Part shown: in pieces, positions 37,101 to 48,960 of the stretch
How positions within the stretch are numbered: the first letter of the stretch is position 1
Layout of the letters: every line of letters starts with the position of its first letter
Origin: Rhynchonema sp. JSB1_4
Lineage: Eukaryota > Nematoda > Chromadorea > Monhysterida > Xyalidae
DNA length: 64,000 nucleotides
Assembly (NCBI GenBank): GCA_030248065.1
Contig: JASAMV010009102.1
Coordinates: forward strand, 1-64,000
Reading direction: 5' to 3'
Program-made: the position numbers and the translations under genes
Notes under the pieces: model-generated
What the model was told of the DNA's origin: nothing
The model's database searches: none
Seen by the model: the letters and a program-made list of their open reading frames with translations, nothing else

Positions 37101-38023
37101 CAACGAACCTCGAATTGAGGCCACACGTGAATTTGTGCGATTCGATTTCGTCACATTAACGGACAGTGGCGTTTATGCGTGCATCATCAGTGATGGGGCT
37201 GGTGGTGGCCAGGGACATCGTCAGGGGGACAATACTGAAACATCAGTGGAACTCATAGTGCGACGACCTTATATTCAACTGTTGCTCGTGGATGTGCGGG
37301 CCACGGAGGCCAGTTTTGCGTGGAATGACACCCTGAGGACAGAATCGGATCGGATCCGAGCCTACTTGATCTATCGACAATTAAGGGAAGATCAAATCCC
37401 GACCCTTCCTCGGATTATACAACTTCCGATGGAGAACCCGTGGTTCAGCTACACCGTCAATCGATTAAGGCCATCCACCAATTATTCGTTCTGCTTGTCA
37501 TTCAATTATCGACTGAATGAATCGCTCTACGAATGTTGTGTCGATGTCGCTACGTTGCAGGTACTAGTTGATTTTCTCTTTTTCACCCTTTGAAAAAATT
37601 CAAAATTTATCAATTTATAGGCGTCATCAATCAGTAACGCGGTGTTGGGCTACAGTCTGATGGCCATCATACTGACATTCTGTGCGTTCACGTGCGTTAT
37701 ATCGGGTGCTCGATGTTTGCATCGACGATTCTATATTTGGCAGGTTCGTGATGTTTTGAATCGATCATTGTTGTATTGGTGATCACTGTACACAACATAT
37801 CCAAATTCGATTTCGCCCAACATTTCAGGAAGAGAAGTACCGTTCTCGTATCGCCATGTCGGTGTCGGGTCAGTCGTTTCTGTCCTCTGCTGACTCACTG
37901 CACACGACCTCGGGTCGATCGGTTGCGTTCGAGAACATTCCCATGTCGTCCAGTTTGTACGACCATCGAAGCAACAGTCGACGCTCGAAGGACATCGTCA
38001 GTTTTGGTGACATGGCGCTGTAG
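34127..38023 (+). CDS. LRR-Ig-FN3 single-pass membrane receptor
   Basis: A type I membrane protein of about 747 aa with LRIT/LRFN/LRIG-like architecture, probably for adhesion or neuronal recognition. Ten in-phase exons: 34127-34396, 34700-34912, 35073-35330, 35585-35696, 35759-35863, 35926-36114, 36458-36654, 36979-37560, 37621-37743, 37829-38023. A signal peptide (MGPFKLTTALLLVCCLTRL) is followed by an LRRNT Cys cluster (CPRGCQCA). Leucine-rich repeats come next (LRELDLSNNKLAVIHEHTF, LTTLNLRNNKLTHI, LRTLDLTSNELTDFP). A Cys-rich LRRCT-like exon precedes an Ig domain from VYLHCVAKM to DSGVYACI. An FN3-like stretch (RPSTNYSFCLSF) leads to a TM helix (YSLMAIILTFCAFTCV) and a short Ser-rich tail ending GDMAL. 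The start ATG directly follows a TGAAACATC motif copy. Confidence 0.92.
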
Positions 38024-38415
38024 GATAACGGTAAGCTACAGTAACCAAATATGCGAATAATTTGGAAAATCCTACTTTGGTATTATACCGTATTATATAC
38101 TGTATGCTTTTCTGTACTATACTCATGCCAAACCAGGGTCTGTGTTGCTTCGTTATGTTGTATTTCTTCACCCAACGAACAAATTTACACTTTATTGTGA
38201 TATTGAATACCAGACGATCTTCCATTTTCTTGTTGTAATGTGATATGGTCCTTTTTCAAGATTGGCAGATTATTCAGTTTATATCGTCGTTTATGTACAA
38301 TGAATGTCACAACAATACCGTAAACCAGATCATGCAACCTATGCACAAGTCCATGAAACATCGTGCAAATATAAGTTGGTACATTACAGCATCACTCGAT
38401 TATGCCCTGTGTCGG
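38024..38415. other. Convergent 3' spacer
   Basis: About 390 bp between the stops of the LRR receptor (+) and the sirtuin (-). It carries one TGAAACATC copy at 38354. No gene seen. Confidence 0.5.
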
Positions 38416-40098
38416 TCAGATGTAGTGGAGGGTTTTTGTTGCGCCTGAATATGAAAAATGGGATATGAAAACACGTTGAACACACAGAGGAAGAAACGAC
38501 AAAAATCTGTTGATCAAATACGTACAAACCGAATAAGTTCTGCCGAGCGCATCAATGTCGGTCAACCAATCACAGGCTTCAGCCAGCGCTCGCACGCCTT
38601 CGACGATATCACCTGTCAAGGGCATAACATAGCAAACGGTAATCTGCAGAAAAACTATGAGAGACTGAAACATCACCGTCACCTTCATAAACAGCATCAT
38701 TCTGTCGGGGTGCCATGACGAACGAGCCGACAGCAACGTTGTTGATAAGGAGACGGGGCACCGAGGGACGGGAGGAATCGACTATGAACGAAAATGGGTA
38801 GACCTGATGGGAAAAAGGATGGGTTACACATGGATATAAAAGGCTTTTTTGTGCAAATCACATGCACAGGATACCAGTGCACTTGGGTCAGTATGCAGGA
38901 GTGTCTCCATGATGGTCACATACCTCTAACGAAGTGCCCATGACAATGACTAGATCAGCGAGTGGCATGTCGACCAAATGTCGCATGAATCGTTTGGGCA
39001 ACATTTCGCCGAAGAACACAACGTCCGGTTTGATCACGTGCTGCACAATATTTCATCGGTGATGTTTCATCACGTTGAATTTGACAGAATTTTCCAAATC
39101 CACTAACATTGCACTTGTCGCACTCCGGCACCTCACCATCAAATATCCTGTCCCTGATGTCATCGGCATTATACTTTTTGCCACACGCTTGACACGTGGC
39201 CGTGGCGAACGTGCCGTGCGCTTCGATCAGACGCTCGCTGCTGATGCCGGCAACTGTGAAGATGTTTCATGGCACGGTGTTGGGAACGAAATTAAAATTG
39301 GCACACACTCGCATAATTGTGTTCTCTACGGCACAACCCTGCCGTTCCCATCGAGAGGGAATGCCGGTTGCGCAAAATTGTTGATTCACTCAAACATCCG
39401 TCGACAATGAACTTACGAGTTTCCAATCCATCGATGTTTTGTGTGTACATTCTCAACAGCTTATTCTTTTCCTGAAGTACCTTGACGAACCAGTGTGCTT
39501 CGTTCGGCGCATATTCACCCGGATAAAGTTTTTGAGCGACCTGAGTGAGTTTCAGTGTTTTCTTTTTTATTGAATTAAAATGGCTTGAAAAGTAGATAGT
39601 ATGCGAACCTTGAAGAACGGTTTGGGGTTTATGCGAAAGTAGTCGATATCGAAAACTAAATGCGGATCTGGTAGATCGGTAATGCTATCGTAGAGACCCG
39701 TGGTTTTCGACCTGAGCAAAGCATTTTGCTTCAACAAGTGAACCGATCAGACAGAGAGACTCATCACTGACAAACCTGAAATCCGGCAGACCCGACGGTG
39801 TACTGATGCCAGCACCAGCCAAAACCACAACGTTTTTGGTCGACGCTGAAGTTGGTTGGGATTGACATCAATAGTATTGTGGGAGATTGAACAAAAATAT
39901 GGGTGAACAAAAACAAAAAAAGCACCAACGTTCCAGCAGACATTTAGCAATGGTTTTCAGCACCGATTTTGAAGCAGAACTCGTCATAACGCCAATCGGT
40001 TGGTCGGAATGGGGACCAAGGGAACAAAGTTGGGACTTGACTTGTGGTCTGAAACGGTGCAGCCTGGTCGCTGCCAGACGAACGTTACAACGTTTCAT
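38416..40098 (-). CDS. Sirtuin NAD-dependent deacylase, SIRT2/SIRT3-like, with basic leader
   Basis: Removes acyl groups from lysine using NAD. Eight in-phase exons give about 348 aa: 39930-40098, 39776-39845, 39609-39711, 39417-39540, 39108-39253, 38924-39040, 38683-38803, 38416-38612. Motifs in order: [15 protein letters not shown] (NAD site), [20 protein letters not shown], catalytic His in EAHGTF, two zinc CxxC pairs (CQAC, CDKC), [22 protein letters not shown] and [16 protein letters not shown]. The N-terminus [20 protein letters not shown] is rich in Arg with no acidic residue, as in a mitochondrial presequence, which favours a SIRT3-type role. The last exon may instead stop at an internal donor after GRTYS, so the final 40 residues are uncertain. 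Confidence 0.9.
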
Positions 40099-40228
40099 AA
40101 TGTGACATCATGCCACGTTCTTCATTGCGCTTTGTGTGCACTCGGTGCGCTCGCGCGTGTCTCGCTTCAAACATGGAGATGAAGCTTTTGTCATTATTTT
40201 TTCTTAAAATTTTGCTGTTGCATTTGCA

Positions 40229-40652
40229 TACCGTAAAAACCTAAATAGAAGGGGGCTCTATTAATTCACTGACCCAATTTTGGGGGCTCTATTACGGGGG
40301 GGCTCTATTCCGGGGGGCCTCACTCAATTAATTCACTGACCCGGACCTGAAAAATTGTTCCCAGAAATACCCCCAAAAACCCCTAAAAAGGGGTTTGAAA
40401 GGATGTTTTTTCGCTTGTAATCGCATTTATTCGTGTCTATTCGTCAACAGGAAGCATATTATGTGCTCTGAACGAACAACAAACGTGCATAAATGTACCT
40501 GTACACCACTATCAAGCCTTAATACACTACAGTATAGGGGATGTTACTTAGGGGGCTCTATTCCGGGGGGCTCTATTAATTCACTGACCCCTTTTTGGGG
40601 GGCTGTATTACGGGGGCTCTATTCCGGGGGGGCTGTATCTAGGTTTTTACGG
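40229..40652. mobile_element. MITE, family C (CCGTAAAAACCTA ends), copy 1
   Basis: Inverted ends tACCGTAAAAACCTAAATA at 40229 and TCTAGGTTTTTACGGTA to 40653. The interior repeats 'gggggctctattaattcactgaccc' phrases near both ends. The flanks share tgcat but the target duplication is unclear. No coding capacity. It lies between the divergent sirtuin and CMC2 starts. Confidence 0.75.
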
Positions 40653-40812
40653 TATGCATGCATGTGTTCCTGCCTGGTAGGAAACGAAAAAACCGTTTTT
40701 CTCCGGCGCCAGATAAAGTTCCAAAACAAGTAGGAAAAGTTACCGGTTATTTTTCGCAGAAAAATGTGTTTCTTTAGTCTGAAACGGCTAAAATTTTCTT
40801 TTGGGTCCGAGT

Positions 40813-41232
40813 CAGTGTAGTTCCTGGTCCGGAGGGGGAACAGACGTACCCTCCACTATTTTCGGAGGGGGAACAGACGTACCTACCTGGGGGGGGGGGG
40901 AAGGGGGGGGGGGAAGTCCCAATTTGGGGGGGGGGGACGGAAAAAAGTCATTTTTTGAGGTCGAAAAATTGGACTATTTTTGCATTCTTTTACGAAAAAT
41001 CCCCTATAAAAAGGGTATTTTGGCGATTTTTGACGACATTGACCTAAAAATCACTCATTTTATGCCTAAAAATGCCTATTTTAGGCCTAAATTTGCCCAT
41101 TTTAGGAAAAAATTGGGGGAGCAGACGTACCCGGAGGGGGAACAGTGGGGCAGGCGTACCTCGGAGGGGGAACAGACGTACCCGCGGGGGGGGGGTCCCC
41201 CCCTCCCCCCCCCAGGAACTACACTGCCACTG
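40813..41232. mobile_element. hAT-like MITE, family B, copy 1
   Basis: Starts CAGTGTAGTTCCTGG and ends CCAGGAACTACACTG plus six bases. Perfect 8-bp direct repeats gtccgagt lie at 40805-40812 and 41233-41240. G-rich 'ggagggggaacagacgtacc' phrases lie at both ends, with no transposase. Confidence 0.88.
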
Positions 41233-41455
41233 GTCCGAGTCCGAAACCACAAAATCGTTTAAAAAAGGCTAAAACAAAACAGGTAAAAACAAGGCTTTTT
41301 CAGGCCTAAAATACACACCCGGCCCGGCGCTTGTTAAGCCATAAACAAGCCAAAAACTGTCCAAAAGTAGGTGTTTCGCCCTTCGGAATTCCTTAAGTAC
41401 TGTACTGGTAATTTATTTGAAAAATTTTTTTCCAAAAATGCTGACCCACTGGGCC

Positions 41456-41818
41456 CAGTCTAGTTCCTGGGGCGGACCCCCCCTAAGGTATACTAATTTC
41501 CCCGGCCAAGGAACACTAGTACACTAATTTTCCCTCCGGGTACACTAATTTCCCCAATTTTTGCCTAAAATGGGCATTTTTAGGCCTAAAATGTGTAATT
41601 TTTGGGTCAATGTTCTCAAAAGTCGCCAAAATACCTCTTTTATGAAGAATTTTTTACCAAAAAGGGGGAAAAATATGTAAAATTTTCTACCTCAGAAAGT
41701 GACTTTTTCCTGATTTTGGGTCTTCCCCCTTCCCCCAGGGAGGTACACTAATTTCCCCTCCGAAAAAGTAGGGAGGAACACTAATTTCCCCGCCGGACCA
41801 GGAACTACACTGAGTGGC
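41456..41818. mobile_element. hAT-like MITE, family B, copy 2
   Basis: CAGTCTAGTTCCTGG at 41456 and ACCAGGAACTACACTG near 41812, then six extra bases. Flanking 8-mers actgggcc and actgggct match 7/8. Internal sequence is similar to the copy at 40813. Confidence 0.8.
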
Positions 41819-41944
41819 ACTGGGCTATAGTTGCATGCACTGATTTTACGAGTTTGTTCATGTACATGTTCATGATTTGTGAGCAAATATCCATTGTTTG
41901 GCTAAACTATTGAAGACACAATTTGTCATCTAGGTATTCGACAC

Positions 41945-44055
41945 ATGCATCCGGACCTGTCGTATCATCTTCATTCTGACGAATGCCAAGAGTTGATTAG
42001 GAAGTTGTTCGCTTGTCGACAAGAGGTTTGCCGTTTTGCGTGTTTTTATTTTGCATTCAAGCAGTCTTTTGAAACATAATCGATGCAATACAGAGCAAGC
42101 AAAGTATTATAGCATCACAAAATTATGCAAGATTATGGTTACCACCGCAAAAGCCTAAATATAGCCCCCCAAGTACTACCCTGGCCCCTTCCACGGAATA
42201 GAGCCCTTCTGTTGCCGAAAAACCGGTTTCTTATATTTTTGAAAAAAAAACGAAAAAATGAAAAAACCGACAAAGAACTGTCGTGTATAACTACTGTATA
42301 AGCACAGGGCTGGCTGGGAGAAACTCAAAACGTGCGTTTTTGGGCACATGCTTTGTGCATTACTGCAGTGTAGTTCCTGGTCCGGAGGGGGAACAGGCGG
42401 TACCCCCCTTTTTTCGGAGGGGGAACAGACGTACCCACCTGGAGGGAAGGGGGGGAGGGACCCGGAAGGGGGGGGGACCCAAATTTGGAGAAAAGTCATT
42501 TTTTGAGGTCGAAAATTTGGCTCATTTTTGCCCCTTTTAGGAAAAAATCTCAATAAAAAAGGTATTTTGGCGATTTTTGACGACTGACCTAAAAATCACT
42601 CATTTTATGCCTAAAAATGCCTATTTTAGGCCAAAATTTGCCTATTTTAGGTAAATTTGGGGGAGCAGACGTACCCGGAGGGGGAACAGTGGGGGCAGGC
42701 GTACCATGGAGGGGGAACAGACGTGCCCGAGGGGGGACCCCCCTTCCCCCCCAGGAACTACACTGCATTACTATACTCGCTACCGTACGTAACCGACATT
42801 GAGATGGTGGTTTTCGTACGCGGCTCCAGCTTGCATAGTTACCACCATGCGGGAATCTACTGCAACCTACCGTAGCTATACTGGCAGGCGAAAAAAAACC
42901 GGTTTTTTTCCAAAAAAAACCGAAAAAAAACCGTTTTTTTCCGAGACCGGAATACTTTTCCATTTATTTTTCCGTGGGTACCTTTTCGGTTTTTGATCAG
43001 AAAAATATCGGTACTTTATTCCAATTTTTCCAAAAAATTGTAATGCAAAACTGATGAGTTTTTCGATTTCAGTGAAAAATTGGCTCGAGCACAAAAATTA
43101 ACCGGCCCAAAAAGCGTGTAAACCAAGTGTTTTCGACTGACTTCAACACTCTTCAAGAGCACTCTCGTCACTTCGAACAAATTTTGCACTGAAATTGTTA
43201 TATTTTTCGAAATTACGTTCTTAAGTACTGGAAAAGTATTTGGAAAAAAACGGTTTTTTCGAAAAAAACCGTTTTTTTCCACGAAAAATAAAGAACGGTT
43301 CTTTATGACAGTATAACCGTAGCTAAAACATACAGTCCACGGTCCACACTAACAAGCCCCTTTCGGCCGATTAGCGTGGACCGGTGGACCTGTGGACCGT
43401 AGGTCAATTTTTATGGTTACATTTTCATAACTTTTTAAACGTTATTACCTACTTAGTGCACTACACTGCGTACAGACCAATCCACTGTGTACATTCGTTT
43501 CGGACTTAGGTCATCCATCTATCGTCAACCAACACATTTAGGGTCCCAATCTATCTGTCGTCAGTCAACACCCTGACCAAGTAGCACACGGATAGAGCCT
43601 TCCCCACAATACAGCCCCAAAAGTACAGCTAGTGAGTGAATTAATAGAGCCCCCTCCTTGTATTTATGTCTTTACGGTATGTTTCAGCATCCCTGGAAAA
43701 TTTATCTTGGCCACTGCACGCGACAAGACCACGATGTTTGGTTGTGCCTGAAGCAAGAGGTGAAACCTTTCAAGTGCATGATTTGCAATTGGTATTGTTA
43801 TTTCTGCTGCCAGGTGGCTGAAACTGTTCTGTGCCTATCACAAAATAAACAGGGACACATTTGCTTTTAATAAAATTCTTGCCTGATTCACGTAGGCTTC
43901 CCCAACTTCAGCGTCGTTATCGCCGTGATTGCAACGGTAGACAGCGCTACTCCGCCCCGTTACCTGCAGCGCCCAAACATTTGCCAGAATCTTATTGGAC
44001 CGAAGGGATTCGACGTCTCAAGGCCGAACAGGCAGCCAAAAACGCCAGCGCTTGA
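41945..44055 (+). CDS. CMC2: CMC2-like twin CX9C mitochondrial protein
   Basis: Cytochrome c oxidase biogenesis factor of the mitochondrial intermembrane space. Three in-phase exons (41945-42025, 43688-43759, 43912-44055) give 98 aa. It opens MHPDLSYHLHSDEC, nearly the start of known CMC2 proteins, which supports ATG 41945. Two CX9C pairs are seen: C-QELIRKLFA-C in exon 1 and C-TRQDHDVWL-C in exon 2. The tail is basic and Ala-rich. Intron 1 (1.66 kb) is filled by nested MITEs and its acceptor is tttacggtatgtttcag, where tttacggtatg is the edge of a MITE. Exon 3 uses acceptor 'ccccaacttcag'. The stop is only 42 bp before the proposed COG7 start. Confidence 0.88.
42139..43678. mobile_element. 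Family C MITE, copy 2, reversed and interrupted
   Basis: The left edge (accgcaaaagcctaaatata then gccccccaag) matches the complement of the right end of the 40229-40652 copy. The right edge (aattaatagagccccctcct ... tctttacggtatg) matches the complement of its left end. About 1.2 kb separates the pieces and includes a family B MITE (42366-42765) and an A-rich 'aaaaaccggttttt' segment (42884-43305). The whole nest lies in CMC2 intron 1 and its right edge abuts the acceptor of CMC2 exon 2. Confidence 0.65.
42366..42765. mobile_element. hAT-like MITE, family B, copy 3
   Basis: CAGTGTAGTTCCTGG at 42366 and CCAGGAACTACACTG to 42765. Flanking 8-mers cattactg (42358-42365) and cattacta (42766-42773) match 7/8. 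Nested inside the reversed family C copy. Confidence 0.87.
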
Positions 44056-44097
44056 TTTTAAAAAGGTGTTGTGGTCAACAAGCGATCATTTGACAAA

Positions 44098-47000
44098 ATG
44101 GTGGGTTTGTTTCACTTCGTCTCATGTTTGTTCTGGTTTTTCTGCTAACATTATGTGTATGTCATTTCTTCAGAGCTTTGCAAAATTCTCCGACCCCAAT
44201 TTCGACAGCAAAGAATGGATTAACGAGGCATTCCGATCCGTAGAGATTGGTAATCGAGAGGTGTGTCTCTTACGTTCGGAACTCGGAACACTTACATTAC
44301 AAGATTTACGGGAAACTTATTGAATTTCGTTTTTTGTAGAAGCACGGAACGTCCCTGGTTACAAAGCTGCAGTTGGTAATGCAAGAACTGAACAAGTCAA
44401 TTGAGAATACGTCTCAGCAAACTGTCGTTACTTTGCCAAGGTACCTTTCTGCTTCAAATTTGTTCACTGTCGAACCTATAATAATTTGCGTTACAAAAAT
44501 CGGTCCTTTTGTTTATTTCACAGAGTCGTGCGCGAGATCGAGGCGATGCAACAGGAGGCTATTTTGTTGCAAAATCAAATGAAATCCGTTCAACAGGATG
44601 TGCAAAAGGTTTTTCGAAACACGTTATCACTCCAATTTGCCAACGTCAGCTGCCAAAAACCGTTAAAACAAACAATGTGAAAAATTTCAGGTCGAAAAGG
44701 AGACGGTGGCTGCGATGGACACGTTGCTGAAAATCGATACCGTCAAAGATCGGATGTGCAAAGTGGGCAATGCGTTGAGGGTCGGTGATGTTTCACGCAT
44801 AACAAAATATATTCACATTTGTTTTCTTATTTTTGTTTCACAACAGCAACATACCAAAGATAGAAAGTTGTTTGCAATTCTATCAGGAAATCGATAACTG
44901 GACGGTGTTGACAGCAGACATCGACGAAGTGTTCGGCAGCGGTAATGCCGATGCGATCGCTGAACGACTGCGCGCCCTGCAGCAAAGTCTCAATGTGCTC
45001 GGAGCCAATGTCTGTATTTTTATCACAAAATGTAATTTCTTGCTTGTGCTTGACTAAATTTTAAGTGTGGTCATTTAAAAATCTTCAGGTCACTGATTAC
45101 AAAGAGCGTCGTGCGTACTTGGATCAGCTAATCGATCAGTTCATCACTGTGATCAGTCCGAGCGTACTCACGGCTTTCTCTTCGCAAAATATTGGTGTGA
45201 ACCATTTTCATTACACCCTGTTTTCATCCGCATTGCCAATTTTAATCAACGTCTATCGATTATCCATCTAACATCCATTTCAACCAACATCTGTCCCTTT
45301 CCAGACAATGTGCTGTATTTTGCGCGCATGTTCAACGATCTGGGACGGTCACGCGAACTGCAGCAATATTACACAAAATGTCTGAAAGCCGATTTGTCGC
45401 GGCAATGGACGGCGCTGACACAGAATCAGGAATTGACAGACGCCGCCGAGTTGTATATTTCATGGAACGATCTGCTATTGGCTACTTGGTTCGCGCAGGT
45501 TGGATGCCCTAGTATGCCTTGGTTGGTATTTTTCAGGAAAAATTTTGCAGTGTCATTCGTACCAATACTCCAGTATGTTTACTAATTCGCGCAACGCAAG
45601 AGATTTTCAAGCGTTTTAGGTCGATATTAATCATTCTGAGACATGCATTTCTCACGTTCTCTCATATTTGTTCATTGGGCATTTGGCACATGATTTCTCC
45701 CAAAGGGGGCTTCGATAGCATTCGGGTACAATACAAATTGCATTTAAAAGTTCCAGAGAATTTATGTATTGCGCCCAAATTTTTTTACTGTCGATAGCAC
45801 ATGATTTCCTTTTTGACAAAATGCGCCACAGAAAACTCAAATTTGCATTCCAGCTGAAGTGGACGACGTCAGCTTTCCATGAGCGTGCACCGTTGGTTGT
45901 GTGCAGTGCGTTGCACAGCAGCATGCATCAATTGGTGGGTGACATAAGCAATGCGTTGAGGACACGACTCGCTGATGCGCACGATCAATTGGCTGTGTTG
46001 AATGCGTTGAAAATTGTGAGATTCACTTTGTTATTAATGTCTTGTTGATTACACAGTGTCTGCATCACGGTGACCTCTTTGCAGTGAACCCCTACATAGT
46101 AAATGTTTTTGAACGATATTTTGCTGCTTATCCTCTCGATTACCTCTCCATACGGCACATATTCTTACAGCGACTGAAAATGTTGAATTTTAGTTTAATT
46201 TAATTTAATTTCATTGTGTTTGCACCTTCACTGCCAGGTTAATGCAAATACAATGCAACGCCAGGATTTCAATAATGTTATCATGAGGAGGGTTGACTGC
46301 ATTCCAATTTTTGTTCGCAGGCGAGCGATAATTTCGCGAAAAGTCTGCAAAACGCACTGCCGACTGCGCGAGACTTCGACACGAGCGATGAAGCGCAACA
46401 AATGCTCAACAGCACCTATGAACCGTTGATTGTATTGGCCATGGACTACCAGCAATACGTGCAGGCACATTTGATGAACAGATTGAATAAATGGCAGTTT
46501 GTAAGTTGTGTGTGAAGCGTGCTTTTTATGTTTTTGTAAAAGCGTCATCCAGGAACAACAAGCGTCAATTATTGTCACAGTTTCGTGCTGACTGGGAAGT
46601 ATTTCCAAAGTGATTTTTGTATGAACACGATGTAATCGAACTGATAATAATTTGTCGTTTTATATTTCTAGGATCATTCAGCGATCGCAGAAAATGCCCG
46701 ACAAATTGAATCCTCTATTCCAACTGTATTCAAAGAAGCAATGAAGGTGATTTTTCACAGTTTTATTATGCACCATTAGCTATGTTGCGTACCAAACGTT
46801 GCATTCCAGATGCTGGAAGTTGGTCATTCGTTCATGGGCAATGTGTGTCTGGTGTCGGTCGTCAAGGCACTACAGGTCGATCAGAAGCCATGTTTATGTT
46901 TGTGTTTCAACCTGTTTTCTCACAATAACAAACTTCAGTCACATTTTCCAGACTTATCTATCCAACTACATCACCAAAGTGCGCAAATGTATTCAACCGT

Positions 47001-48960
47001 TGTACAGTGCAAACACTACAATCGACAGTTCGGGCATGGGGCAAGATAAATATGCAATTGAGAATTGGGATCTGGTTGATCAAGCGCTAAAACTAGTGAA
47101 TCTGAATGGTTGGTATTTTTTGCAATCTATGGACATAAAAATTGGGTGATTTTCCAACAAACAATTTTCAGGTCGCATTTGTCACGAATACAATGTTATT
47201 GAGCAGGAAGTTATGACCATGTTTGGACGGCTGTCGAAAGAGCGCAACAAGGAAACCGGAGACGGACGGTAAATCACTTTATGATGCTTGTTACCAGATA
47301 CTTTAGCTGAACTTTTTCATTTCTTTGTTTCGTTTTATACAGACGTCGTCGCCTGTCCACAGTGACGTGTATGAGTTTGTTCGAGCAGATTCTACTGGAA
47401 AACAACACCGTCAGCGCGAGTGTCAATGACTTTCTGGTGCGATATGGCGAAGGTATGAATGCACATGACCGAAGTAAAAAATATTTATAAATTTCATGTG
47501 TTTTGAAAATATAATTCTTTTCGTTTCAGAAAGCACAGTTTTCCTGTCGGATGCTGATCGCCAAATCGGCAAGTTGATCAATCGAATGAATCGAATCACA
47601 ATCGATATAATTATCGGCCCGATGACCGCGTTGCTCGAACCGTTGCCGAAAATGAATGTGAGTTTGCAGCACATTGAATGCCATCATGTAGTCACTGGCA
47701 GTGTGAATGTATGATGCATTTTACAAATCACGGTTTAATGCATAACGCTCATGTTACACCCAAGAATGACAGCCCGTAAGATATTTTTGGTGTAATCCTT
47801 TGTTTTTCATCCGACCAAAATGCTATTCTAATCAAGCCTGAGAACCACAGGTGTCGTGAGGGGTTACCCCCAGTATGTGGATGGGAAACAGCCCTGGGTG
47901 CATGGGGATTTTTTACGGGCACAAGCAGCCCGAAGAAATCACTTTTTGATCTCTAGAAACACCATATCTGACCATTTTTTGCTTGAAAATGTAACAAATC
48001 GCTTGCTTGCGCAAGAAACGATGTTTCAATATCACTTGTAGTTCAATTTCTGACACTCCTAGAGATTTTCAGAAGCCGCCACAGGGATGGGGAAATTTTT
48101 AGTTATTGGAGCGACCGCATTGCCTGAGAAATTTTTGAGAGCATTATGCCAGGAAAATTTCTTTAAATGTGGACTGCGTATGGGAATCTTTCGATTTCTC
48201 AACGGCACCACTGCCACAATTTATTTTAGGTCTGGGAGACCGCTCACGTGGGCGAATCATTGTCCGAGAATCTGCCAAGTTTCAGCTTCATTCCACAAGA
48301 ATACATTACAAAGGTTAGACATCTTTCATGGTGTTTTTTTACTTTTGTTGAAGAAAAATATGTTTGATTTCAGATCGGGCAATATCTGATGACGTTTGCG
48401 CACCATCTCGAGCCATACCTGACATCAGATGATCTGGCCATGTGTGTGGCACTGAGACGATGCCCCTTGCCGTCGTTGAGTGCGGAGGAGAATATGGATG
48501 ATATAGGTTGTTGCCTTGTTTTAGATGACACCGTGCTGAGACAGGGTTATTTACAGCAATATTTTCACTGTTCAGGTGTTGACGCGAGTTCGGAGCAGGC
48601 AGCACATCAATGGTTGACGTGTTGTGTGTACGGACTGATGGCCAGATACGTCGAAATCTGTCTTCGCGTTCGAAAACTCAGTTCGCCCGGCGCCAAGCAG
48701 CTCGCTGTTGATATTGGTCGGTTTTGGGCATAAATCAACGACTTCTTGAGAAAATAACTGACTTGAGTTATTTTTTAATAACTAACAAAATCTCTACTCT
48801 TTCAGATTATTTGTGCAATGTGGCCGAAGATCTGGGTCTGCGACCGACGGGCGATATTCGTGCCCTCAAAGAACTACTGAATATGAGCAATGCACAATTG
48901 AAGAGTGCCACTGGGTATTCAGCACCGATGGTGGCTGCGATCAGGGAAATGCGACGGTAG
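44098..48960 (+). CDS. COG7: Conserved oligomeric Golgi complex subunit 7
   Basis: Subunit of the COG tether for retrograde intra-Golgi vesicles. Twenty in-phase exons give about 758 aa, close to the roughly 770 of vertebrate COG7: 44098-44100, 44174-44260, 44340-44440, 44524-44608, 44691-44780, 44887-45009, 45089-45194, 45305-45498, 45854-46015, 46321-46500, 46672-46746, 46810-46875, 46952-47108, 47172-47268, 47343-47452, 47530-47657, 48230-48313, 48374-48506, 48576-48716, 48806-48960. The N-terminus FAKFSDPNFDSKEWINEAF is the family hallmark, followed by heptad-rich TKLQLVMQELNKS and NWTVLTADIDEVF. I chose an exon that is only the ATG before donor gtgggt because it aligns best; ATG 44159 is the alternative. 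Intron 16 carries a decayed family A MITE. Confidence 0.93.
47848..48213. mobile_element. Family A MITE, copy 3, reversed and decayed
   Basis: CAGGTGTCGTGAGGGGTTAC at 47848 and tttctcaacggcaccactg to 48213 match the complement of the ends of the 17-424 copy. Internal similarity is weak and no target duplication survives. It lies in COG7 intron 16 and contains one GATGTTTCA copy (48020). Confidence 0.7.

Noticed and set aside
41044..41262. Gly/Arg/Pro-rich frames near 41 kb and 42.6 kb
   Set aside because: They are translations of the G-rich ends of family B MITEs.
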